A stretch of 64,000 bases of DNA from Flavobacterium psychrophilum (lineage in GTDB: Bacteria; Bacteroidota; Bacteroidia; Flavobacteriales; Flavobacteriaceae), in contig CAMAWT010000014.1 in assembly GCA_945862065.1 (NCBI GenBank), forward strand, positions 10,676-74,675. The letters are read 5' to 3'. The position numbers were made by a program, and so were the translations under genes. Under the pieces are notes generated by a model. It was given only the letters and a program-made list of their open reading frames with translations. It searched no databases and was not told the DNA's origin. This document shows, piece by piece, positions 35,343 to 45,385 of this stretch (its first letter is position 1; the number at the start of each line of letters is the position of its first letter).

Positions 35343-37171
35343 TGGATCAAAATTTAAAGAAAATAATTCCTTTTATTCAGCCATACAAAAACAATGTGGT
35401 TTGGAATGTCATTTTAAATGTATTATACGCATTATTTAGTACGCTTTCATTTGTGGCATTAATTCCCATGATGGACGTTCTTTTTGATGATGCGAAAGAA
35501 GTAAAAGTAAAGCCAATATTTACTGGAATAGGTAATATTAGCAGTTTTGGAAAAGAATATCTATATTTCTATATTTCTGATTTAAGAACAAATTATGGTG
35601 AACAATATTCTTTGCTTTTAGTAGTAGCCATCGTTATTACAACCTTTTTATTTAAGAATCTTTTTAATTATTTAGCTTCGAATCATTTAACGATTCTGAA
35701 AAATGGAGTGTTGAAAGATTTAAGAAATAAAATGTATGATAAAATTATCGAATTGCCTGTTTCTTATTATTCTGAAAAAAGAAAAGGCGACGTAATGGCG
35801 CGTATGTTAGGCGATGTAAATGAGGTTCAAAATTCCTTTTTTGCTATTTTGGAACTGATTGTAAAAGAGCCATTAACTATCGTTTTTACTATAAGCGTGA
35901 TGCTATATATCAGTACAAAACTGACTTTATTTGTATTTATTTTTATACCCATTTCAGGATTTGTAATTTCTAAAATTGGAAAATCGTTAAAAGCCAAATC
36001 AGAAAAATTACAATTTGAAGGTGGCTTTTTAATTTCAATTGTTGAAGAATCTTTAAGTGGTCTAAAAATTGTAAAAAGTTATAATGCCGAATCTAAATTT
36101 AAAGAAAAATTTAATGATTCAGTAAATAGAATGAAGCAATTTTCTGATACTATCGGAATGAAAAACAACTTAGCTTCGCCGTTGAGTGAGTTTATGGGAA
36201 TCATTATTATAGCTGTATTGTTATGGTATGGTGGCAGCTTGGTTTTGGTTGAAAAAGTTTTAAAAGGAGCCGATTTTATAGCATATATGGGACTGGCATA
36301 CAATATATTGACTCCAGCAAAATCAATTTCTAAAGCATCGTATAGTGTAAAAACAGGAATGGCGGCTGCACAACGTGTTTTTGAAGTATTGGAAGTTGAA
36401 AATGAAATCATGGATGCTGAAAATGCAATTGAAAAAACAACTTTTGATTCAAAAATTGACATTTCAAATATCAATTTTAGGTATGAAAATGAAAATGTTC
36501 TGAAAGATTTTTCTTTAGAGGTTAAAAAAGGACAAACCGTTGCATTAGTGGGACAATCTGGTAGCGGAAAAAGTACTATTGCTAATTTATTGACTCGTTT
36601 TTATGATGTAAATGAGGGTAAAATAACGATTGACGAAACTGACATAAAAGATTTAAAATTGCATTCACTTCGAGAAATGATAGGGCTTGTAACCCAAGAT
36701 TCTATCTTATTTAACGATACCATCAAAGCCAATATCGCATTAGGAAAAAATGATGCTACCGACGATGAAATCATTGAAGCATTAAAAATTGCCAACGCGT
36801 TTGAATTTGTAAAAGATTTACCAAACGGCATTCATACCAACATTGGCGATAGCGGAAACAAACTGTCTGGCGGACAAAAGCAACGACTTTCTATTGCGCG
36901 TGCAGTTTTGAAAAATCCGCCCATTATGATTTTGGATGAAGCAACTTCTGCATTAGATACAGAAAGCGAAAAATTTGTTCAAGTGGCTTTAGAAAACATG
37001 ATGCAAAACAGAACTTCCATTGTGATTGCTCACCGTTTATCAACGATTCAAAAAGCAGATAAAATTGTGGTGATGCAAAAAGGAAAAATTGTTGAACAAG
37101 GCACTCATGAAGAATTGCTGGCTATTGACGGAATGTATTCTAAACTGGTTATGATGCAAAGTTTTGAATAA
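35342..37171 (+). CDS. ABC exporter, MsbA/lipid A export type
   Basis: 609 residues: six-helix membrane domain, then a nucleotide-binding domain with Walker A GQSGSGKST near residue 404, signature LSGGQKQR near residue 506, Walker B IMILDEATSALD and switch His in IVIAHRLST. A half-transporter that works as a homodimer. In Bacteroidetes this type commonly flips lipid A core or other lipids, or peptides. It overlaps the phosphohexomutase gene by one base, so co-transcription is near certain. Confidence 0.9.
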   Translation: MDQNLKKIIPFIQPYKNNVVWNVILNVLYALFSTLSFVALIPMMDVLFDDAKEVKVKPIFTGIGNISSFGKEYLYFYISDLRTNYGEQYSLLLVVAIVITTFLFKNLFNYLASNHLTILKNGVLKDLRNKMYDKIIELPVSYYSEKRKGDVMARMLGDVNEVQNSFFAILELIVKEPLTIVFTISVMLYISTKLTLFVFIFIPISGFVISKIGKSLKAKSEKLQFEGGFLISIVEESLSGLKIVKSYNAESKFKEKFNDSVNRMKQFSDTIGMKNNLASPLSEFMGIIIIAVLLWYGGSLVLVEKVLKGADFIAYMGLAYNILTPAKSISKASYSVKTGMAAAQRVFEVLEVENEIMDAENAIEKTTFDSKIDISNINFRYENENVLKDFSLEVKKGQTVALVGQSGSGKSTIANLLTRFYDVNEGKITIDETDIKDLKLHSLREMIGLVTQDSILFNDTIKANIALGKNDATDDEIIEALKIANAFEFVKDLPNGIHTNIGDSGNKLSGGQKQRLSIARAVLKNPPIMILDEATSALDTESEKFVQVALENMMQNRTSIVIAHRLSTIQKADKIVVMQKGKIVEQGTHEELLAIDGMYSKLVMMQSFE

Positions 37172-37173
37172 GT

Positions 37174-37875
37174 ATGTATTTATCTAATCCTAATATAAAA
37201 CTGCCAGAAGATCCAGATACTATTGTTTGGAAGTATTTGGATTTGTCTAAATTTTTGGATTTACTGCTTTCGCAAAAATTATTTATGTCGCGTTCTGACA
37301 AATTTGAAGATCAATATGAAGGCACTTTTAGCGAACCCACGTTTGAAGAAATAAAAAAATTATCCGAAAACAATCCTGAATTTTTAGATTATTATAAATC
37401 AAAAAGAGAAAAAGTAGTAGTAAGTAGTTGGCATATAAACGAATATGAATCGTTTGCCATGTGGCAAATATTCACTCAAAACAGCGAAGGTTTGGCTATT
37501 CAATCAACCGTTGAAAGACTACAAAACGCATTAAAATTAGAAACAAATTTCAAACAATATATTGGCGAGGTAAACTATATAGATTATAAAAAAGAACACA
37601 TTCCTTTTGACGATAGTTTTTTTCCATTTTTGTTTAAACGAAAAAGCTTTCAATATGAACGAGAAGTTCGAATCATATCTGATTTATCTGAAAAAAATAT
37701 TACGATTAATGACGGTTTGAAAATTGATATAGATATTAAACAACTTATTGAAAAAATCTACATCCATCCAAAATCTGAAAATTGGTATAAAAAATTAGTA
37801 ATCGAATTAGTGTCTAAATTGGGTTTTGATTTTGAGATAGAAAAATCAGATTTGGAAAGTGATATTTTGATTTAA
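37174..37875 (+). CDS. DUF2971 domain protein
   Basis: 233 residues. DUF2971 hallmarks: LFMSRSDKFEDQYEGTF near residue 46, VVSSWHINEYESFAMWQIF near residue 90, and FQYEREVRIISD near residue 163. Function of the family is unknown; members are often found near mobile or defence genes. It starts 2 bases after the ABC exporter, but there is no obvious functional link. Confidence 0.85.
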   Translation: MYLSNPNIKLPEDPDTIVWKYLDLSKFLDLLLSQKLFMSRSDKFEDQYEGTFSEPTFEEIKKLSENNPEFLDYYKSKREKVVVSSWHINEYESFAMWQIFTQNSEGLAIQSTVERLQNALKLETNFKQYIGEVNYIDYKKEHIPFDDSFFPFLFKRKSFQYEREVRIISDLSEKNITINDGLKIDIDIKQLIEKIYIHPKSENWYKKLVIELVSKLGFDFEIEKSDLESDILI

Positions 37876-38565
37876 TTATTTTTTAATAGGAAAATACTGA
37901 ACAGATTTCCAACTAGCATCCAATAAATTCACAAAATGATATTGAACTTGATCTGATTTGTCCAATTGACCATTTTTATTAGAATCTTCAATAGTTTTGT
38001 AATACAATCTTGCATTTACATCAATAATTTTCCAATCAATCAATTCCATAAAATCAGCTGAAATTTTGGTAAAATTTTTACCAGAAATAGTACTTAAATA
38101 AAGTGATTGAATATCATTTTCATCCACTTTTTGATCTTTATTAGTATCCGAATCGGCAAGGGTATAAACCATCAACTTGGTTTTATATTTATCGGAAATT
38201 GATTTTAGATAAGTAGCGGTTTCAATTAATACTGTTTTATCGGTCAAGGAAACTATGGAATCTGAATTTTTTTCCTGAAAATGAATGTTTTTCAAATAAC
38301 CCGTAATCTGAAAATCATTGTTATTTGAAATAGTAAAACTTTGAGTAGCTTTTTTTGTTGGAACCACCTCACCTATTGGAAATAGCAACGTTGAAGTCTC
38401 TGCAAAATGTATTGGTAAATCAGCAATTATAAGTGCTGATTCTAACTCATTTTTCGGTGCTGTTTTCGGAGTATTTTCATACCTAACTTTTGGTGTAACT
38501 ACCTCTTCTTTTTTACAACTCGCAAGTAAAAGTATCAAAACACAAAGTTGGATTAATCTAAACAT
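37876..38565 (-). CDS. putative lipoprotein with EF-hand/dockerin-like repeats
   Basis: 229 residues. Lipobox LLLASC with Cys near residue 17 followed by KKEE, so it is lipid-anchored and periplasmic or exported. Two calcium-loop motifs are present, DSDTNKDQKVDENDI and DSNKNGQLDKSDQV, both Dx[DN]xDG-like. Otherwise it is not recognised. It ends one base after the convergent DUF2971 gene and is 32 bases downstream of the TonB receptor gene. Confidence 0.8.
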   Translation of the reverse strand: MFRLIQLCVLILLLASCKKEEVVTPKVRYENTPKTAPKNELESALIIADLPIHFAETSTLLFPIGEVVPTKKATQSFTISNNNDFQITGYLKNIHFQEKNSDSIVSLTDKTVLIETATYLKSISDKYKTKLMVYTLADSDTNKDQKVDENDIQSLYLSTISGKNFTKISADFMELIDWKIIDVNARLYYKTIEDSNKNGQLDKSDQVQYHFVNLLDASWKSVQYFPIKK

Positions 38566-38597
38566 ATTAAAAGTATTTTAGTCAAATTTACAAAAAA

Positions 38598-41069
38598 TTA
38601 CAACCTCATCGACAATTTTAAATTAAAAACTCGTTGTGTCAAATAATTTGGAACACCATACTGATTTTTAGTATATACATCTCGAACCCAAGTATTGGTT
38701 ATTGCATTTTGATTATTGAACATATTAAAAATTTCAAATCCCAATGACAGTTCTTTAAATTTTTTCAACCAATGTCCGTTTGGTTTTTCGTTGTTTTTTT
38801 CGGTAAAAACATACGAAAACCCGACATCTGCTCTTCGATAATCACGAAGTCTGCTTTGATATTTATATACATCGGCATACGAAGGTGAACCTCCAGGAAG
38901 CCCAGTATTATAAACTAAATTCAAATAAATTTTTACACTCGGAATGTTCGGCATATAATCTTGAAAAAGGATTCCGAATTTCAATCGTTGATCTGTTGGT
39001 CGTGCAATGAAACCTTTTCCATCTTGTTTTTCTTCTGTTTTCATAAAACCAAAACTGAACCACGATTCGGTACCAGGAACAAACTCGCCATTCAATCTGC
39101 AATCAAAACCATAAGCGTAGGCAACTGCATCGTTATTTGCTTTGTATCTAATTCTTACATTTTCAAGGGTATAGGTGTTTATATCGGTCATGTCTTTATA
39201 ATACACTTCCGAAACTAGTTTAAATGGTCGATTCCAAAGTTTAAAATTATAATCATTACTCAATACAAAATGAATTGATTTTTGTGCTTTTACATTGGGC
39301 TGAACTTTACCATCTTCATCTCGAAGTTCACGATAAAAAGGCGGTTGGTAATAATAACCTGTTGAAAATCTGAAAATCATGTCTTTATCCCAATTGGGTT
39401 TTAAACTCAGTTGCAATCTCGGACTGAAAACGGTTTGTGTATTCCCATTTGAAAAAGATTCACTAGTAACTTGCCAACTATGAGCTCGAACACCTGTGTT
39501 TATCCAAAATTGATTTTGACCTAAAGTAGTTTTAGCGCTCCATTGGGCATATCCAGAAAAACGATTGATGTTAATAAAATTTGTGGCACGCACATTGTTG
39601 AAAGGAACCAACGGACCCACATAAGGATTGTATGGTTGGTCGTTCACAGGTATATCAAGTGACGGGTCGTTTAAATAAAACCCAGCAGAATCAATTACCT
39701 CCCACTCAACTATTCGATCTCTGATGCTTTCACGCGTGTATTTTATACCCCAATCTAGTTGGCTTTTTTTCTTGGTGATATGATTTCCTTTAACTTCAAC
39801 ATTGACTATCAAAGCGTCTAAATCATTTCGAGCGTGGTTTAATTGTGAACCAACCGCTCTGTTAAATTTAATATCACCATAGGTTTCAGAACCAATATTA
39901 GTATCAACCTCGCCTAGATAATAAGCGCCTTCTATGTCGTAATGCTCCTGTTCTTGTGTGTGATATGCAGACAAAATGGTTTTAAATGTAGTATTTTCAT
40001 TTGCTATAAAAGTTGATTTTATTGCCCCAAAATAAGTTCGGTATCTATCCTTTTCTTGACCTTCATAAAATATTTGAAGAGCAATTGGCTCGTCTATTGT
40101 TCCAAAATTTGTTTGACGCGTTAATGGCTGATAATTATAATTATTTTGAGAAATATTTCCTAAAAAATTCCATTGCCATTTCGTTGATGCGTTGTAAATA
40201 ATAGATGATTGAACATCTGCAAAGGAAGGTCTAAAATTGGTTTGAGTCTCTTGGCTGTTTACCAAAAGAGAATTATCTCTGTATCGAACGCCTGTTAAAT
40301 GGCTCCATTTCTGATTTTTTGAAACATCTTCAGCAGCTATACTTCCTCCCAAAAAACTCGCTTGTGCAGCTACCCCAAATTTTGTAGGTTTTCTGTACGA
40401 AATATCTAAAACAGAAGAAATTTTATCTCCATATTTTGACTGAAATCCTCCAGCAGAAAAATCTACTTTTTGAACCAAATCAGTATTTGTAAAGCTCAAG
40501 CCTTCTTGTTGACCTGATCGCACTAAAAAAGGCCTGTAAACCTCTATTTCATTAACATACACAAGATTCTCATCATAATTTCCACCTCGCACATTATAAC
40601 CCGAACTCATTTCGTTATTATTATTGGTGCTTCCAAACGTTTTAAGGATGTTTTCAACGCCTGCATTTGCGCCAGGTATCATTCTAATAACTTCTGGATC
40701 AATACTTATAATGCCTTGAACTCTTCTTTTATTGGTTGTAATAACTACATCTTCCAATTGCTGAGAATTAGTAATCATTACCGGATTATACTCAAAATCT
40801 TCATTAGGTTTTAACAAAAAAGAAGCAGTAATTCTACCTAAAGAGACATGTGTGAATACTAAAGTAACTTTTTGATTTGCAGGAACTGTAATCATATAAA
40901 AACCACTGGCATCTGTTATGGTAGATTTATTTTGATAACTTACTGTAACCCCTTCAATTGAAAGGTTTTTTTCATCCATCAACACGCCTTTTATCCTAGC
41001 CGATTGAGCAAAAGTTGAAAAAGAAGTACAACAGAAAATAAACAGGGCAATTTTTAATAGTGTTTTCAA
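38598..41069 (-). CDS. TonB-dependent outer-membrane receptor
   Basis: 823 residues from a TTG codon (41069). The TTG is required because a TAA lies two codons upstream in frame, and it starts a good signal peptide (MKTLLKIALFIFCCTSFSTF). Domains: CarboxypepD_reg-like (IKGVLMDEKNLSIEGVTVSY), plug (VENILKTFGS ... YNVRGGNYDENLVYVN), then a beta-barrel ending in an aromatic/Leu-rich strand (YLTQRVFNLKLSMRL). Imports or binds an unknown ligand with TonB energy. No SusD partner is adjacent. The M23 gene ends 3 bases before the start, so they are likely one transcript. Confidence 0.9.
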   Translation of the reverse strand: MKTLLKIALFIFCCTSFSTFAQSARIKGVLMDEKNLSIEGVTVSYQNKSTITDASGFYMITVPANQKVTLVFTHVSLGRITASFLLKPNEDFEYNPVMITNSQQLEDVVITTNKRRVQGIISIDPEVIRMIPGANAGVENILKTFGSTNNNNEMSSGYNVRGGNYDENLVYVNEIEVYRPFLVRSGQQEGLSFTNTDLVQKVDFSAGGFQSKYGDKISSVLDISYRKPTKFGVAAQASFLGGSIAAEDVSKNQKWSHLTGVRYRDNSLLVNSQETQTNFRPSFADVQSSIIYNASTKWQWNFLGNISQNNYNYQPLTRQTNFGTIDEPIALQIFYEGQEKDRYRTYFGAIKSTFIANENTTFKTILSAYHTQEQEHYDIEGAYYLGEVDTNIGSETYGDIKFNRAVGSQLNHARNDLDALIVNVEVKGNHITKKKSQLDWGIKYTRESIRDRIVEWEVIDSAGFYLNDPSLDIPVNDQPYNPYVGPLVPFNNVRATNFININRFSGYAQWSAKTTLGQNQFWINTGVRAHSWQVTSESFSNGNTQTVFSPRLQLSLKPNWDKDMIFRFSTGYYYQPPFYRELRDEDGKVQPNVKAQKSIHFVLSNDYNFKLWNRPFKLVSEVYYKDMTDINTYTLENVRIRYKANNDAVAYAYGFDCRLNGEFVPGTESWFSFGFMKTEEKQDGKGFIARPTDQRLKFGILFQDYMPNIPSVKIYLNLVYNTGLPGGSPSYADVYKYQSRLRDYRRADVGFSYVFTEKNNEKPNGHWLKKFKELSLGFEIFNMFNNQNAITNTWVRDVYTKNQYGVPNYLTQRVFNLKLSMRL

Positions 41070-41072
41070 ATG

Positions 41073-42764
41073 TTATTTTTTTAAACTTCGATAAAATTGA
41101 GTTTCAAATATAGTAGAATTTCCGACATTATCAGTTACAATTAGTTTCAAATTATTTTTTTCATCTATCAAATCATTGTCATTAATTTCATAAGTCAATC
41201 TGTTTAACTTAGATTCATATTCGAATAAAACCCATTTATCATTAATGAAACCATTGTATGATTTTATTCCAGAAAGTGCATCAAAACTATTTATTTGAAT
41301 ATATTTTTGATTTGTAAGCCGTTTTTCTTGAATACTTTTAGACATTTTTACAACAGGTGCAACTTCATCTTTTACTAATTTAAATTGTCCTAAATTCTTT
41401 GTCTTACACGAAAACGTAGTACCTGATAATTTAGTATTTATATGATACAATTTAGATCCATTTACACTGGCGATAAACATTTTTTGCTTGTCAGCGACTG
41501 ATGACACGGTATCTTCAAAAGAAATAGTAAAGTTTGAATGTGCAGGAACAACATCTTCATGTAAAAAAAGGACGTTGGTTTTTACATCAAAATTTAAATA
41601 AAAATCATCATAAAAAGTGTTGGCTGGAAAAAACACTGAAACATTTTCTTTTTCATAAAATGAATCTGAATTTGATTTTACTTTATACTTGGTCTCTACT
41701 TTTTCGGGCTGAATTACTGCAGGTTTTGATGAATAAACTACCGGAATATTTAGTTGTATTTTATTTCCATAAAAATCAGAAACCTCAATTTTTTCATTCG
41801 TATAAAAATTTGGCAAAACATTTATTTGACCTAAATTTTCATTTGAAAAAACATTGCTCCAATTATAACTTGAATTCATAAAAAGTTTTTGAACGCGTTG
41901 ATACATTTTTTTATATTTTTTATAATCTATCAAAGCATTTACATACCTGCCTTCTTCAAAAGACATCGAATCAAATTGATAGCCAAAAACAGATTTTCCA
42001 TTACTAAAAAGTTCGGTTTTATACGTTCCGTTTATATTAAAGGAAACATCATCATAATCAAAAGCAGTTATTCCAAAACCAATAAGACCGTTTGCAAAAA
42101 CTTTTTCTGATAAATACGTACCATCAGATTGTAATGATACATTCAGTACCAAGGGTCTTTTAGATTCATTTACAACTGAATTATCATCAATTGGATATAC
42201 ATATAAATTTTTAATTTGAGGTGGTTTGGAATCTTTTACATCCAGTCCAAAATGCAACGGATTAACAATATTTTCCGTTGTATTATCTCTTATTTCAAAA
42301 TGCAAATGAGGTCCTTCTGATCCACCCGTATTTCCAGATATAGCAATAATTTCACCTTGTTTAACTAGCAATTCGCCAGGTTTAAAAAAAGTTTCTATTT
42401 CGTACGATTTTTCAGCATATTGAACTGAAATAATTGTTTCTTGAATTTTGCCAACTGCTTTTTGCAAGTGGCCATAAACCGTTGTGTAACCATTTGAATG
42501 GGTAATATAAATTGCCTTTCCGTAGCCCGAATTTGAGATCTTAATTCTGGAAATATATCCATCGGCTACAGCATAAACATTCAAACCTTCTTTTTGCTGT
42601 GTTTTAAAATCAAATCCAGCATGAAAATGATTTGGACGTAACTCACCAAAGTTCCCTGATAATTGCATTGGTATGTCTAATGGTGATCGAAAATCACTTT
42701 TGGGATATTTTTTTTGAGCAAATAATGGAATGGATAATACGAATATGGCAAGTATATATTTCAT
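41073..42764 (-). CDS. M23-family metallopeptidase
   Basis: 563 residues from ATG 42764, where a signal peptide begins (MKYILAIFVLSIPLFAQ); the frame is open upstream but that extension is hydrophobic low-complexity. The M23 LytM-type domain lies near residues 40-160: HAGFD, GHLQKA and HLHFEIRD carry the zinc ligands (HxxxD and HxH). It cleaves peptidoglycan cross-links or related peptides in the periplasm. The 400-residue C-terminal part is beta-rich and unassigned. Confidence 0.88.
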   Translation of the reverse strand: MKYILAIFVLSIPLFAQKKYPKSDFRSPLDIPMQLSGNFGELRPNHFHAGFDFKTQQKEGLNVYAVADGYISRIKISNSGYGKAIYITHSNGYTTVYGHLQKAVGKIQETIISVQYAEKSYEIETFFKPGELLVKQGEIIAISGNTGGSEGPHLHFEIRDNTTENIVNPLHFGLDVKDSKPPQIKNLYVYPIDDNSVVNESKRPLVLNVSLQSDGTYLSEKVFANGLIGFGITAFDYDDVSFNINGTYKTELFSNGKSVFGYQFDSMSFEEGRYVNALIDYKKYKKMYQRVQKLFMNSSYNWSNVFSNENLGQINVLPNFYTNEKIEVSDFYGNKIQLNIPVVYSSKPAVIQPEKVETKYKVKSNSDSFYEKENVSVFFPANTFYDDFYLNFDVKTNVLFLHEDVVPAHSNFTISFEDTVSSVADKQKMFIASVNGSKLYHINTKLSGTTFSCKTKNLGQFKLVKDEVAPVVKMSKSIQEKRLTNQKYIQINSFDALSGIKSYNGFINDKWVLFEYESKLNRLTYEINDNDLIDEKNNLKLIVTDNVGNSTIFETQFYRSLKK

Positions 42765-42897
42765 TTTGTTATAATTTTTCCAAAAATAAAAAAAGTAAAT
42801 AAGAATTAAAAATAAAATAAATAAAAACATTCAACTACATGATTCATACTATTTTAGAATCATTTATAAAAAAAATTGTATTTTTTTCATTAAAATA

Positions 42898-42928
42898 TTG
42901 CTTTAATAGATTGAGAATTATAAATTTG
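42898..42928 (+). promoter_or_regulatory. promoter for the zapA operon
   Basis: TTG (42898-42900), 20 bases, TAAATTTG (42921-42928), 19 bases before the ATG at 42948. Confidence 0.7.
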
Positions 42929-42947
42929 TAAAATTATGTAATGAATT

Positions 42948-43247
42948 ATGTCACGAATGAGTGAAATTGTAGAAATAATTGATACTCTTGAAATTAAAAT
43001 TCAAAAACTATTTCAAAAAATAGATAGTTTAGAAGAAAAAAATCAATTGTTACAGACAGAATTAAACAAATCTGCGGTTTCAAATCAAAATCAGAAAAAA
43101 GTTTTAGAAACACTTCAAGCTGATTTTGAATCATTAAAAATGGCCAATTCATTATTAGGCAGTGAAGATTTTAAAAGAGATACAAAACTGAAAATAAATT
43201 CAATAATTCGTGAGATTGATTATTGTGTAGCACAATTATCAGATTAA
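42948..43247 (+). CDS. coiled-coil protein upstream of zapA
   Basis: 99 residues, nearly all heptad-like: LEIKIQKLFQKIDSLEEKNQ, then LLQTELNKSAV. It is a parallel-dimer coiled-coil candidate. The position 4 bases before zapA and the coiled-coil make a role as a division-ring partner (like ZapB) attractive, but the sequence is not similar enough to name it. Confidence 0.75.
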   Translation: MSRMSEIVEIIDTLEIKIQKLFQKIDSLEEKNQLLQTELNKSAVSNQNQKKVLETLQADFESLKMANSLLGSEDFKRDTKLKINSIIREIDYCVAQLSD

Positions 43248-43251
43248 AATT

Positions 43252-43545
43252 ATGGATGAAAAGCTAAAAATCAAAATTTCAATTGCTGATAGAATCTACC
43301 CATTAACTGTAGAATTCTCTCAAGAGGAAGGTTTAAGAAGCGCCTCAAAGAAAATTGATACGATGATGAAGCAATTTGAAGAAAATTATGCAGTAAGAGA
43401 CAAACAAGATGTTTTGGCCATGTGCGCTTTACAATTTGCTTCTCAAGTAGAGCAAAAAAAAGTAGACAATGCCATCGATGGTTCAGCATCAATTGAAAGA
43501 CTTTCAAAACTGAATGATTTAGTTGATGAATATCTCAAAAAATAA
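43252..43545 (+). CDS. zapA: cell division protein ZapA
   Basis: 97 residues: IKISIADRIYPLTVEFSQEE is the N-terminal beta part, followed by a long helix (LRSASKKIDTMMKQFEENY) and a second coiled-coil helix. It binds and bundles FtsZ at midcell. In E. coli the 6S RNA gene ssrS follows zapA directly; the same arrangement appears here at 43593. Confidence 0.88.
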   Translation: MDEKLKIKISIADRIYPLTVEFSQEEGLRSASKKIDTMMKQFEENYAVRDKQDVLAMCALQFASQVEQKKVDNAIDGSASIERLSKLNDLVDEYLKK

Positions 43546-43592
43546 TAAAAACAGATTACAAACGTTCTTACAAACACAGACTAAAAATACTG

Positions 43593-43750
43593 CCTACATT
43601 AGTACATTTTTGGTAAACTCAACACTAACAAATTAAAATGAGTGAATCGTCGCTACTATAGCATGTCTTCCTTGAGAAGAAAGCTTGAACAGTGAGTTAG
43701 CTCAAAACTTGTCGATTCGAGTTTATTCAATCGCCTGATGTAGGTTTTTT
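43593..43750 (+). ncRNA. ssrS: 6S-like RNA (6S-Flavo type candidate)
   Basis: A 227-base gap between zapA and rny folds into one long interrupted hairpin. The closing stem is CCTACATTAG (43593-43602) with CTGATGTAGG (43735-43744), then T6. The second stem is TAAACTC (43614-43620) with GAGTTTA (43719-43725), and the third is GAATCG (43644-43649) with CGATTC (43713-43718). A large one-sided bulge (43621-43643) lies between the second and third stems, like the open bubble of 6S RNA. Small hairpins (TCTTC/GAAGA near 43666-43680) lie in the apical part. Synteny beside zapA supports 6S RNA, which binds RNA polymerase holoenzyme in stationary phase. Confidence 0.75.
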
Positions 43751-43772
43751 TATATTTAATTTTTAAAAACAA

Positions 43773-45335
43773 ATGACAATAACATTTATAATTATCGGAA
43801 TAGTAGTAGGTATAGCTGGAGGTTTTTCAATCGCTAAAGTAATGGAAAAATCGAATGCTTCAAACATAACAAAGGACGCAAAAAAAGAAGCGGCTTCGCT
43901 TTTAAAAGATGCCAACATTGAAGCAGAAAACACAAAACAATCCAAATTGCTTCAGGCAAAAGAAAAATTTTTAGAATTAAAATCCCAACACGAACAAGAT
44001 ATTTTATCAAAAGATAAAAAACTAGCAGAAGTTGAAAAAAGAATTAGAGATAAAGAATCTCAAGTTTCAAGTGAATTATCAAAAGCTAAAAAAATCAATG
44101 ATGACTTTGAAGCTAAAACCTTAGAATACACTTTAAAAGTAGAAAACTTAGAAAAGAAGCAAATTGAAATTGACAAACTTCACAAGAGTCAAGTGCAACA
44201 ACTTGAAGTAATTTCTGGACTTTCTGCAGAAGATGCCAAAGCACAATTGGTAGAAAGTTTGAAAGCAGAAGCTAAGACTAAAGCAATGTCTTTTATTCAA
44301 GAAACTATTGAAGAAGCAAAACTAACTGCTGGTCAAGAAGCAAAAAAAGTAATTATTTCAACCATTCAAAGAGTTGGAACAGAAGAAGCAGTAGAAAATT
44401 GCGTTTCTGTATTCAACATTGAATCTGATGATGTGAAAGGTCGAATTATTGGTCGTGAAGGTCGAAATATTCGTGCTCTTGAAGCAGCAACCGGAGTAGA
44501 AATTATAGTTGATGACACACCAGAAGCAATCATACTTTCTTGTTTTGATCCTGTAAGAAGAGAAATTGCAAGATTGTCATTACACAAATTGGTTACCGAT
44601 GGTAGAATTCACCCAGCTCGTATCGAAGAAGTAGTTGCTAAAACTACCAAACAAATCGACGACGAAATCATTGAAGTTGGAAAACGTACTGTAATAGACT
44701 TAGGGATTCATGGACTTCATCCTGAATTGATTAAAGTTGTGGGTCGAATGAAATACCGTTCGTCTTATGGTCAAAATTTATTACAACACTCTCGTGAAGT
44801 TGCCAAACTTTGTGGTATCATGGCAGCAGAATTAGGCTTAAATGTAAAACTTGCCAAACGTGCAGGTTTACTTCACGATATTGGTAAAGTTCCAGATGCT
44901 GAAAGCGATTTGCCTCACGCACTTTTAGGAATGCAATGGGCTGAAAAATATGGTGAAAAAGAAGAAGTATGTAATGCAATTGGTGCTCACCACGACGAAA
45001 TTGAAATGAAATATTTAATTTCTCCAATTATTCAAGTGTGTGATGCTATTTCTGGTGCTAGACCAGGTGCAAGAAGACAAGTTTTGGACTCCTACATTCA
45101 ACGTTTGAAGGATCTTGAAGAAATTGCTTTTGGATTTAACGGTGTTAAAAACGCCTATGCCATTCAAGCAGGTCGTGAACTTCGTGTGATTGTTGAAAGT
45201 GAAAAAGTAAGCGATGAAATGGCATCAGGTCTTTCATTTGATATTTCACAAAAAATTCAAACAGAAATGACGTATCCAGGTCAAGTAAAAATTACGGTTA
45301 TTAGAGAAACTAGAGCGGTAAACATCGCAAAATAA
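43773..45335 (+). CDS. rny: ribonuclease Y
   Basis: 520 residues, the normal length. An N-terminal membrane helix ([16 protein letters not shown]) is followed by a long Lys/Glu-rich coiled coil to about residue 200. The KH domain carries [15 protein letters not shown], and the HD domain has [12 protein letters not shown] near residue 366 with metal ligands and AHHDEIE. It is a membrane-bound endonuclease that starts mRNA decay. Confidence 0.95.
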   Translation: MTITFIIIGIVVGIAGGFSIAKVMEKSNASNITKDAKKEAASLLKDANIEAENTKQSKLLQAKEKFLELKSQHEQDILSKDKKLAEVEKRIRDKESQVSSELSKAKKINDDFEAKTLEYTLKVENLEKKQIEIDKLHKSQVQQLEVISGLSAEDAKAQLVESLKAEAKTKAMSFIQETIEEAKLTAGQEAKKVIISTIQRVGTEEAVENCVSVFNIESDDVKGRIIGREGRNIRALEAATGVEIIVDDTPEAIILSCFDPVRREIARLSLHKLVTDGRIHPARIEEVVAKTTKQIDDEIIEVGKRTVIDLGIHGLHPELIKVVGRMKYRSSYGQNLLQHSREVAKLCGIMAAELGLNVKLAKRAGLLHDIGKVPDAESDLPHALLGMQWAEKYGEKEEVCNAIGAHHDEIEMKYLISPIIQVCDAISGARPGARRQVLDSYIQRLKDLEEIAFGFNGVKNAYAIQAGRELRVIVESEKVSDEMASGLSFDISQKIQTEMTYPGQVKITVIRETRAVNIAK

Positions 45336-45356
45336 TACCAAACGTTATTGTAAATC

Positions 45357-45385
45357 AAAAAGACTTGCAATTGCAGGTCTTTTTA
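45357..45385. terminator. bidirectional terminator between rny and xerD
   Basis: AAAAAGACTTGCA and TGCAGGTCTTTTT form a stem with A and T runs on both sides. It serves both convergent genes; the xerD stop lies at its edge. Confidence 0.85.
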
